From NCBI GenBank assembly GCA_965651265.1, contig CBFGRV010000001.1, positions 62,001 to 126,000 of the forward strand: a DNA stretch of 64,000 nucleotides, in the 5' to 3' direction. The notes under the pieces were generated by a model, which saw only the letters and a program-made list of their open reading frames with translations, made no database searches and was not told the origin of the DNA. Both the position numbers and the translations under genes were made by a program. Below are positions 41,962 to 48,609 of this stretch, piece by piece. Numbering within the stretch: position 1 is the first letter of the stretch; each line of letters starts with the position of its first letter. This DNA comes from CBFGRV01 sp965651265. GTDB taxonomy: Bacteria > Bacteroidota > Rhodothermia > Rhodothermales > VXPQ01.

Positions 41962-43974
41962 TCATTTCAGGAGCGTCATCAATCGGGACACGCTCACTTC
42001 GGGGGTCTCGAGCCGGTACACGTAAGCACCACTCGGTGCCGAAATGCCCCGGTCCGATTTTCCATCCCACGTCACCGAATGCATGCCTGCCGGCAGGCTC
42101 CCATCGAGAAGCACAGCCACCCGACGTCCAAGCACATCATAAACGGTCAAGGTAACAGGCGATCTCGAGGCGAGAACGAATTCGATCGTTGTGGACGGAT
42201 TGAATGGATTAGGGAAATTCTGTTCGAGGGCCACACGATCCGGGACTTCCATTCCAGGATCTGCGGCCACGTTAGTCGGATCGATCAACCGGTAAACGAT
42301 GCCTGACTCGCCGCCGGGGCCTGCCGAGTTCGTGGTGAGCACATAGAGTTCTCCGTTGAGATCCTGGCCGATGGCTAGAAGGAAATGCCCTAGATCACCA
42401 TTGGTGCGATTCACGAGCTCGAGTGGCTGAAAAGGCCAGAGCCCTTCCTCCGTGGGCATCGCCACGTAAATGTGGCCGTCGGGGCTTGAGAAATCGGTGC
42501 TCCAGTCGCCGAAGACATACTTACCTTGCAGGTCGGTCAGCGCCGATCCCCTGTAGACAGCGCCTCCAACGACGGCAAGGCCGATTCCGTCCTCCTGATT
42601 GCCGTTCGCATACTCTACCACGGGCGAAACGAGGACCGCACCGGCATCCGGATGGCCATCCCCGACTACATCCGGACAAGAGTCTGGCTCCTGGTTCGGA
42701 TTTGCAGCATCGAAGCAATGGGTGCCCTCTTTGACATTCCAGCCCAGATTGTCACCAAGCTGGACCCGGCTCACTTCCTCCCAGCGGGCCTGGCCGGCAT
42801 CAGCAACCAGGAGACCGAACTCACCACCCTGATCGAAGGACATCCGATAGGGATTTCGCAGACCATACGCGTAGATTTCATCCAGCCCATCGCCTTCCAC
42901 GAACGGATTGCCGGGCGGAATGCCGTACGGGTCGCCCGAATCGACATCTATTCGGAGGACATTACCGAGCAGATTTTGCTCGATGTCCTGGCCGTTCCCG
43001 CCGGCGTTGAAGTCGTACCAATCCTCGACGTGACCATCCTGATTGTCGTTGGCTCCCCCGCCATCGCCAAGCGAGAGATACAGGTATCCGTCAGGCCCAA
43101 ACAGCACCGTCCCTCCATTGTGGTTGAACTGCGGCTCGTCGATCTGGAGCAGAACACGCTCGGTACTCGGGTCGGCCAGGTTGGGGTCATCCGCTGCGAC
43201 CATGAATTCTGAGACGACCCCTGTGTGATTCCATCCTTCGGGTATTCCCTCGCGAGGCGGACCGGAGTAGTAGACGACGAATCTGCCGTTTGAAGCGTAC
43301 TCCGGGTGAAAGGCTAATCCGAGTAAGCCTCGCTCGTCGAAATTGTTGTTGAGGGTGACCATCCTGCTTCTCACATCGAGGAAGGGCTCCTCGAGGAGCA
43401 TTCCTTCGCTGTAGACACGAATCAAACCGGCCTGATCAACGATGAACAGCCGGTCCGTGCCGTCATCGGGTTGCGCAATGGCGATTGGCGATGTCAGTCC
43501 TGTAGCCACGGGATCGAGCCCGGCCGAGACCTCGTCGACCACATGGAGTGTCCACCCCATGTAGTCATGCGTGCCGCACTGGTAATAAAGTAGATCCGGC
43601 GTGCTGTCGGTGACGTCTATCGTCACCTCTCCATCTCCAGTCGCAAAATTGCCCGTCACTCCCTCGTTGTATGGATCCGCAGACAGACCCACGTCACTCG
43701 TTGAGATGTAAAACGGGTGGATAGCCGGCACATTGTCCATCAGGAAGGTGTAGGTCTGGCCGCGAACAAGGGCGACCGAGGCCCCCTGCTGGCCGTCTAA
43801 AGCGAAGGCTTCTTGCCAGCCTTGATCGGCACGCGGGTGGGCGCTTGTCTTTTCCCGGACGGTCACCTTGAATGAGTTGTCGAGCTGTGCGAAACAGGGG
43901 CTCGCAAACAATAGGGTGAGGGGGAGCGCTCCTGTGATAAGTCTGCACGCAGCCTTTCGAAATCGTAGCCTCAT
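41962..43974 (-). CDS. Secreted cupredoxin-PQQ-type sugar dehydrogenase with type IX sorting domain
   Basis: The 670-residue protein begins with a signal peptide (ending PCFAQ) from MRLRFRKAACRLIT at 43974. A cupredoxin-like domain (about 35-155) has possible copper ligands His in AIHPFYIS and Cys/His/Met in YYQCGTHDYMGW. A glucose/sorbosone-dehydrogenase beta-propeller (about 160-580) has DERGLLGLAFHPEY, QFNHNGGTVLFGPDGYLYLS, IYAYGLRNPYRMSFD and NLGWNVKEGTHCF. The end NFPNPFNPSTTIEF, then LTVYDVLGRRVAVLLDG and GAYVYRLE, is a type IX (Por) secretion C-terminal signal. So the product is exported and anchored or released at the cell surface. PQQ dependence is inferred from the family. The start at 43992 is a less likely alternative. 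Confidence 0.9.
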   Translation of the reverse strand: MRLRFRKAACRLITGALPLTLLFASPCFAQLDNSFKVTVREKTSAHPRADQGWQEAFALDGQQGASVALVRGQTYTFLMDNVPAIHPFYISTSDVGLSADPYNEGVTGNFATGDGEVTIDVTDSTPDLLYYQCGTHDYMGWTLHVVDEVSAGLDPVATGLTSPIAIAQPDDGTDRLFIVDQAGLIRVYSEGMLLEEPFLDVRSRMVTLNNNFDERGLLGLAFHPEYASNGRFVVYYSGPPREGIPEGWNHTGVVSEFMVAADDPNLADPSTERVLLQIDEPQFNHNGGTVLFGPDGYLYLSLGDGGGANDNQDGHVEDWYDFNAGGNGQDIEQNLLGNVLRIDVDSGDPYGIPPGNPFVEGDGLDEIYAYGLRNPYRMSFDQGGEFGLLVADAGQARWEEVSRVQLGDNLGWNVKEGTHCFDAANPNQEPDSCPDVVGDGHPDAGAVLVSPVVEYANGNQEDGIGLAVVGGAVYRGSALTDLQGKYVFGDWSTDFSSPDGHIYVAMPTEEGLWPFQPLELVNRTNGDLGHFLLAIGQDLNGELYVLTTNSAGPGGESGIVYRLIDPTNVAADPGMEVPDRVALEQNFPNPFNPSTTIEFVLASRSPVTLTVYDVLGRRVAVLLDGSLPAGMHSVTWDGKSDRGISAPSGAYVYRLETPEVSVSRLMTLLK

Positions 43975-44147
43975 GGTTCTCAACCTCCACATCTTCCTGC
44001 TTCTAACGGAACGGACGAAGGCAGCTCCTCCCTCCGTCAGGTTGCGTGTCTGGTTGAGGCGAATGGTGACAGGCCACGTGCGGACATCACCAATCGTTTA
44101 CAATCGCCCGCTTGTGTACAGATGCGAGCACCCGGCGCGTGTTCGAA

Positions 44148-44480
44148 CTATCTGGTATCGAGCCGGGAAATCAGATCCTTTAGGAAATCACGTAGCTCTA
44201 CGAGCTCCTCACGAGCCCTGGGCGTGTCTTCCGAGGCATTTGACTGCAGAACGCGGCGGGCTCCCTCGATCGTGTACTTCTCCTCTCGCAGCAGATGCTG
44301 AATACGACGCACCGTCGCGATGTCATCGTCCGTGTAGATGCGGCGGCCGGCGCGATTCTTCCGCGGGCGCAGCACGTCGAATTCGGATTCCCAATAGCGA
44401 AGAACGTGCTGCTCGAGACCAGTCATTTCACTGACCTCGCCGATCGAGTAGTATAGTTTTTTGATGCCGTCTTCTCTCAT
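44148..44480 (-). CDS. MerR-family transcriptional regulator
   Basis: The 110-residue protein has the MerR winged helix: YYSIGEVSEMTGLEQHVLRYWE (HTH), LRPRKNRAGRRIYTDDDI (wing), then a leucine-rich dimerisation helix LREEKYTIEGARRVL and a short helical tail. It lacks a large effector-binding domain or cysteines, so a small global-type (HspR/SoxR-unlike) MerR is likely. Start at 44480 has AGGA 6 bases upstream; the open frame to 44618 has no similarity. It is transcribed away from the EamA transporter gene and may control it. A GGCGA/TCGCC repeat lies in the 110-base gap. Confidence 0.88.
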   Translation of the reverse strand: MREDGIKKLYYSIGEVSEMTGLEQHVLRYWESEFDVLRPRKNRAGRRIYTDDDIATVRRIQHLLREEKYTIEGARRVLQSNASEDTPRAREELVELRDFLKDLISRLDTR

Positions 44481-44590
44481 GGGAGATCCTCTATGAAGAG
44501 CCTGGGAATTGGCCTGGAAAGTACGGAAGCACGGCGGCGAATGTACAGGTCGCCCGGTATATATACGCGCCGCAGAAATGAACATCCAAG

Positions 44591-45523
44591 ATGCCCGACA
44601 CCCCAGACCGTCCGACATGGCGAAGCGAGGCTGCGCTGCTTTTCGTGGTAATGGTCTGGGGGATCAATTTTCCCATTGTGAAGGCCGTGTTGGAGATCAT
44701 GCATCCGCACGTGCTGAATACGTTCCGGTTCATCGTCTCTGCGACCGTATTGGGCAGCCTGTATGCGCTGCACCGGCGAAGGCTGGGGAAGCCGCTGTTC
44801 GAGCCGCTGCGCAGGCGCGCCCGTGAGATCGCCGGGCTCGGGATACTCGGCTTCCTCTTCTATCAGTTCTGCTTTATTGTCGGGATTGACTTCACGACAG
44901 CCGGCAATGCCGCGCTGATTATGGCCACGGCGCCGCTCTGGACCGCCGTGACTGGATATGTCTTTGGGCTGGAAACGCTCCCCCGATCTTCGTGGGCCGC
45001 TCTCATGATCGTCCTGGCGGGGTCGGTGGTGATCGTGCTGGGCGGTTCCAACGGAGTGCATTTCGGGAGCAACACCTTCATCGGCAATCTGATCATGCTC
45101 GCAGCGGCCGTTTTCTGGGGATCTTATACGGCGCTGAGCAAGCCCATGCTTTCATACGTCTCGCCGACCGGGCTGACCTTCCTCAGCCTCCTCTTCGCTT
45201 TGCCCTTCCTCTTCGGCCTCGGCATCCCTTACTACGGCGAAACTCGATGGGCTGACATCCGGTGGATCCACTGGGCCGCCATCTTGTTTTCCGGCGGGCT
45301 CTCGACAGGCCTCACCATCGCAATCTGGAACAACGCGATCGACAGAGTGGGTGCCTCCAACACGGCCGTCTACGGGAATCTCGTTCCGCTCATCGCCCTG
45401 GGAAGCAGCTTCTGGCTACTGGGGGAGCCGGTTCGTCTCGCGCAGATCGTCGGGGGGTTGATGGTCATTGTAGGGCTGCTTCTCATGCGCCGGGCCCGTG
45501 GCACACCGCCCCGGCTGGGCTAA
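44591..45523 (+). CDS. EamA/DMT-family transporter
   Basis: The 310-residue inner-membrane protein has ten predicted helices in two EamA repeats: the first from ALLFVVMVWGINFPIVKAVLEIM, the second beginning NLIMLAAAVFWGSYTALSKPML. The small-residue blocks NTFRFIVSATVL and FTTAGNAALIMATAPLWTA are typical of drug/metabolite exporters. The substrate is unknown. The stop overlaps the CvpA stop by 4 bases tail to tail. Its regulator candidate is the MerR gene upstream. Confidence 0.93.
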   Translation: MPDTPDRPTWRSEAALLFVVMVWGINFPIVKAVLEIMHPHVLNTFRFIVSATVLGSLYALHRRRLGKPLFEPLRRRAREIAGLGILGFLFYQFCFIVGIDFTTAGNAALIMATAPLWTAVTGYVFGLETLPRSSWAALMIVLAGSVVIVLGGSNGVHFGSNTFIGNLIMLAAAVFWGSYTALSKPMLSYVSPTGLTFLSLLFALPFLFGLGIPYYGETRWADIRWIHWAAILFSGGLSTGLTIAIWNNAIDRVGASNTAVYGNLVPLIALGSSFWLLGEPVRLAQIVGGLMVIVGLLLMRRARGTPPRLG

Positions 45524-46104
45524 GGTTCATTCTCTTCGTCTGATTCATTGGGCTCCTCTGGAGCGTCGGCCCTCAGCACCTCTTCGATTTCACGCCCAAA
45601 CTTGTCGGACAGCTCTTGCATGTAGGGCAGGTACCGTGCCACATGATCCCAGGTAGCAGGGAAGACGGCCGCAACCGGCTCATAAAGGACCGACGCTTCT
45701 CTGTTCTCCGGATCGGGCATGTCGAAAAAGCCCAGCATCAAGAGCACGACGCTGAGAATGAGCACCGCCTTGAGGCCTCCCAGGACAGCACCTGCCACGC
45801 GGTTCAGCGGGTTGAGCTTCAGCGCCTTGAGGACTGCCTCGAGCAGACGAGACGCGATCAACAGTACAATCTGCAGAACGGCGAAGACGATGATGAAGCC
45901 GAGAGCCGGCTGGATGAGCTCGCCCGCCCCGAGGACGGCCCCGACAATTCCACCCACGACGTGCATCAGCTCGAGCCCGAGCACGATGGCTACGATCGTC
46001 CCCAGCAGGCTAACGACTTGCCGAACGGCGCCCGTCGTGACACCGCGAAGCACGCCGATCATCACGACGAGCACGATGAGCACGTCCAACGATTCGAGCT
46101 CCAC
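45520..46104 (-). CDS. cvpA: CvpA-family membrane protein
   Basis: The 194-residue protein has four membrane helices: LDVLIVLVVMIGVLRGVTTGAVRQVVSLLGTIVAIVLGLEL, VGAVLGAGELIQ, ALGFIIVFAVLQIVLLIASRLLEAVLKAL and GGLKAVLILSVVLLMLGFF, followed by a charged acidic tail ending EEPNESDEENEP. The N-terminal LDVLIVL block matches CvpA (colicin V production) family proteins. The GTG at 46104 is chosen because the upstream gene ends at 46112; the open frame to 46212 overlaps it. Function not established beyond membrane integrity. Confidence 0.85.
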   Translation of the reverse strand: MELESLDVLIVLVVMIGVLRGVTTGAVRQVVSLLGTIVAIVLGLELMHVVGGIVGAVLGAGELIQPALGFIIVFAVLQIVLLIASRLLEAVLKALKLNPLNRVAGAVLGGLKAVLILSVVLLMLGFFDMPDPENREASVLYEPVAAVFPATWDHVARYLPYMQELSDKFGREIEEVLRADAPEEPNESDEENEP

Positions 46105-46111
46105 GTGCCGA

Positions 46112-46567
46112 TCAGGAGAGAAGCTCCTGAACAATTTGTTGGACCTTCCGCCCTTCTGCGCGTCCGCGCAGCCGCTGCATGGCCACCCCCATGACCTTCC
46201 CCATATCGGCACGCGACTGAGCGCCGCTGGTCTGAATTACTTCCTGGACGATCTCGCGGATTTCGGCATCGGAGAGCTGACGCGGGAGGTACTCTTCGAT
46301 GATCCGAAGCTCTGCTTCCTCGCGCGAGCTGAGATCTTCGCGGCCGGCCTTCTTGAATTGTTCGATGGCATCTCTCCGCTGCTTCGCCTGCTTCTGAAGC
46401 ACGGCCAGTTCCTCTTCAGAGGTGAGCGATCCTTCTCCGCCCGACCGCCCTGCAATTTCCTTCTCCATGAGGGCTGCGCGCAAGGACCGAATGGTGCGCA
46501 GGCGCACCTCATCCTTCGCACGCATGGCGGCTTTCAGGTCATCCGCGAGCTTTTCCTTTATGGTCAT
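46112..46567 (-). CDS. GatB/YqeY-domain protein
   Basis: The 151-residue protein is a YqeY family member: MTIKEKLADDLKAAMRAKDEVRLRTIRSLRAAL, EELAVLQKQAKQRRDAIEQFKKAGREDL, EEYLPRQLSDAEIREIVQEVI, then DMGKVMGVAMQRLRGRAEGRKVQQIVQELL. The domain also forms the tail of GatB, the amidotransferase subunit, and may bind tRNA; the free form has no settled function. It is in a minus-strand run, 8 bases before cvpA and 63 after the PEGA gene. Confidence 0.93.
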   Translation of the reverse strand: MTIKEKLADDLKAAMRAKDEVRLRTIRSLRAALMEKEIAGRSGGEGSLTSEEELAVLQKQAKQRRDAIEQFKKAGREDLSSREEAELRIIEEYLPRQLSDAEIREIVQEVIQTSGAQSRADMGKVMGVAMQRLRGRAEGRKVQQIVQELLS

Positions 46568-46630
46568 TTCGACGCGCTCTCGCCACGGGAATGGTTCAGC
46601 TCCAACCCAGAATACGAAAATCGTCGAAGA

Positions 46631-47419
46631 CTAGCGGATAGCGAGGCGAATGGCGAATACGCCGATGCCGGCCTGCATCATGCCGAAGGCAATGCCCGAA
46701 CGCACGTCGTAGCGCTTGATCGCCGGTCGCAGCGACGGATCCGCCGTTTCTTCATACTGTGCGTAGAGATCATCGGCTTTGAACTTGTAGTGGATCGCCA
46801 CGGCGCCCGCAACCACGGCCGTCCCCAGGGCGGCGTAATCGATCCACGTGCGATGTTGACGCGGCGGCCGCCACTGGACCTGGGCGGCAGTAGGATCGGG
46901 CGCATCTGAGGGTAGCAACTCAACGATATGCCGATTCCATATTTCCTGGCCCGGTTCAACCCGAGCCACGGCATAGCCGGGACGCTCCAGCAGAATGATC
47001 CCGGAGATGGGCCGTCGGCTCGAGTATAACGTCGGGGTCGTACCGATATGCCGCCGCGATCCAATATTCGATTCGATATGTACCTCGGCCCCGAAGGGCA
47101 CCGATTCGATTCGGTAGTGGTAGGGAAAGTCGAGTGTAACGTCGAGCGTATCGCCTGGGCTCAGATCCAGCTGTCTTGCTACGGGTGCGATGGACCATCC
47201 CTTCGTGTTGGGCGGCAGCAACCGAAGTGTCTTGGTCTCCGAGGGAATGGCGACTACCTCGCCTGCCAGACTGCCCAGCCGAAGCGAGTCGGCGAAAATG
47301 ACGGCCTCCGGGAGATTCGTTTCGACGCGAACGAAGGCTTTTTCCTGGGCAACGGCGCCCTGGCAGAGCAAGCACCCGAGGAGGAGGATTGATGCCAGCT
47401 TACTGCCTACGATCCGCAT
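46631..47419 (-). CDS. PEGA-domain-like envelope protein
   Basis: The 262-residue protein has a signal peptide (ILLLGCLLCQGAVAQ) and a PEGA-like beta domain: FVRVETNLPEAVIFADSLRLG, LDFPYHYRIESVPFGAEVHIES and ISGIILLERPGYAVARVEPGQEIW. A hydrophobic piece (DYAALGTAVVAGAVAIHY) and one at the end (IAFGMMQAGIGVFAIRLAI) suggest membrane anchoring. It overlaps the end of the BamB-like gene by 20 bases. Role unknown. The start MRIVGSKLAS at 47419 is chosen over an upstream Met at 47452. Confidence 0.8.
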   Translation of the reverse strand: MRIVGSKLASILLLGCLLCQGAVAQEKAFVRVETNLPEAVIFADSLRLGSLAGEVVAIPSETKTLRLLPPNTKGWSIAPVARQLDLSPGDTLDVTLDFPYHYRIESVPFGAEVHIESNIGSRRHIGTTPTLYSSRRPISGIILLERPGYAVARVEPGQEIWNRHIVELLPSDAPDPTAAQVQWRPPRQHRTWIDYAALGTAVVAGAVAIHYKFKADDLYAQYEETADPSLRPAIKRYDVRSGIAFGMMQAGIGVFAIRLAIR

Positions 47420-48605
47420 AAGACGCTTCCTCGACATCGAAGAGATACACATGACGTGGCTCTGTCAGCACCAACAGCTGCGTTCCGCTGACGGCAAAGG
47501 GGGACTTTATCCGCCCTTCTACTTCCGTCTCCCACACACGCGCGCCGTCCTGACGAGCGAGACCGATTAGCCGGCTCCGCATCGTACCCACGTAAATCGT
47601 CTGTGCACTGATGAGCGGAGTGGCGGCCACGGCACCATCCACCTGGGCCGCCCAGAGCAGGCTTCCGTCTGACGGTTCGAGGGATCGTACGAATCCGTCT
47701 GATGCCCCGAAGACGATGTCTTCATTCCCGACCGCCGGAGCGGTGACGTAAACCTTCTCGCCTGGAAGTGTGTAGGTCCATGCAAGCTCGCCCGTCGAGA
47801 CATCCAGAGCGGACAGGTTTCCCCGGGTCGATGCCACATAGACTTGATCTGAGGAAGCGGAAAGCGGCGCAAAGATGGGCGACCCCGTGTTGACCTGCCA
47901 GAGTACCGACCCATCCACCGCGTCGATCGCCGTAACGCGTCCATCATCAGCCCCCACGATCAGTCGATCCTCGACCAGCACCGGAGCCCCTCGCACGGCC
48001 ACCTTTTCACCAAGTCTCGATTCCCACCTCACGGATCCATCGGCGCGGCTGAATGCTCGCACCATTCCCTCCAGGTCTGCAGCGATAACGAGGTCTTCGA
48101 AAACGACCAGTCCGGCCTCGATGGGCGCGCCTTCCACCCGCCAGCTCGTAGTGCCCGTCCGCAGATCGTAGGCGTACAACACGTGCCGTCCCCAACTCAC
48201 CGGAAGATACAGGATCCCGTTTGCGATGACCGGCGTGCCGTCGATCGACTCTCCAAAAGCTGCCTGCCCGACCCGGCGACCGCTCATGAGATCGACGGCA
48301 TGCACCTCGCCTCTGCGCGTGCTTATCAGCGCGACATCCCCCGTGATCAGCGGAGAGACCCGGCCGAATCCTGCACCCGCGTTAAAGACCCAGACCCTTT
48401 TCAGGGGTGGATCGAGCGAGACATCCACGGAATTCGCGCGAAGTGGCGTGTCCCCCTCGGTTGTCCAGACCGGGTTGAGGATACTTCGTCCCCGGATTTG
48501 AAGCGATCCGCATCCGGAGGAGCTCAAAACAGCGCAGGTCAGTAGCAGCACGAGAGCACCGCCGCGTGCCGCCGCGCCGAACGGGGTGGCAAGTTGCTTT
48601 TGCAA
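47400..48605 (-). CDS. PQQ-type beta-propeller lipoprotein, BamB-like
   Basis: The 401-residue protein has a lipobox LSSSGC (C32 from TTG 48605) and eight PQQ-type beta-propeller blades: repeats such as DGTPVIANGILYLPV, EDLVIAADLEGMVRAFSRADGSVRWESRLGE and VEDRLIVGADDGRVTAIDAVDGSVLWQ. The fold matches BamB, an accessory lipoprotein of the outer-membrane beta-barrel machine. TTG 48605 is chosen because the frame further upstream overlaps the Omp85 fusion; it is 4 bases after that gene's stop. The adjacent barrel fusion and this propeller may form a complex (inference). Confidence 0.85.
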   Translation of the reverse strand: MQKQLATPFGAAARGGALVLLLTCAVLSSSGCGSLQIRGRSILNPVWTTEGDTPLRANSVDVSLDPPLKRVWVFNAGAGFGRVSPLITGDVALISTRRGEVHAVDLMSGRRVGQAAFGESIDGTPVIANGILYLPVSWGRHVLYAYDLRTGTTSWRVEGAPIEAGLVVFEDLVIAADLEGMVRAFSRADGSVRWESRLGEKVAVRGAPVLVEDRLIVGADDGRVTAIDAVDGSVLWQVNTGSPIFAPLSASSDQVYVASTRGNLSALDVSTGELAWTYTLPGEKVYVTAPAVGNEDIVFGASDGFVRSLEPSDGSLLWAAQVDGAVAATPLISAQTIYVGTMRSRLIGLARQDGARVWETEVEGRIKSPFAVSGTQLLVLTEPRHVYLFDVEEASYADRRQ

Positions 48606-48609
48606 CGGT

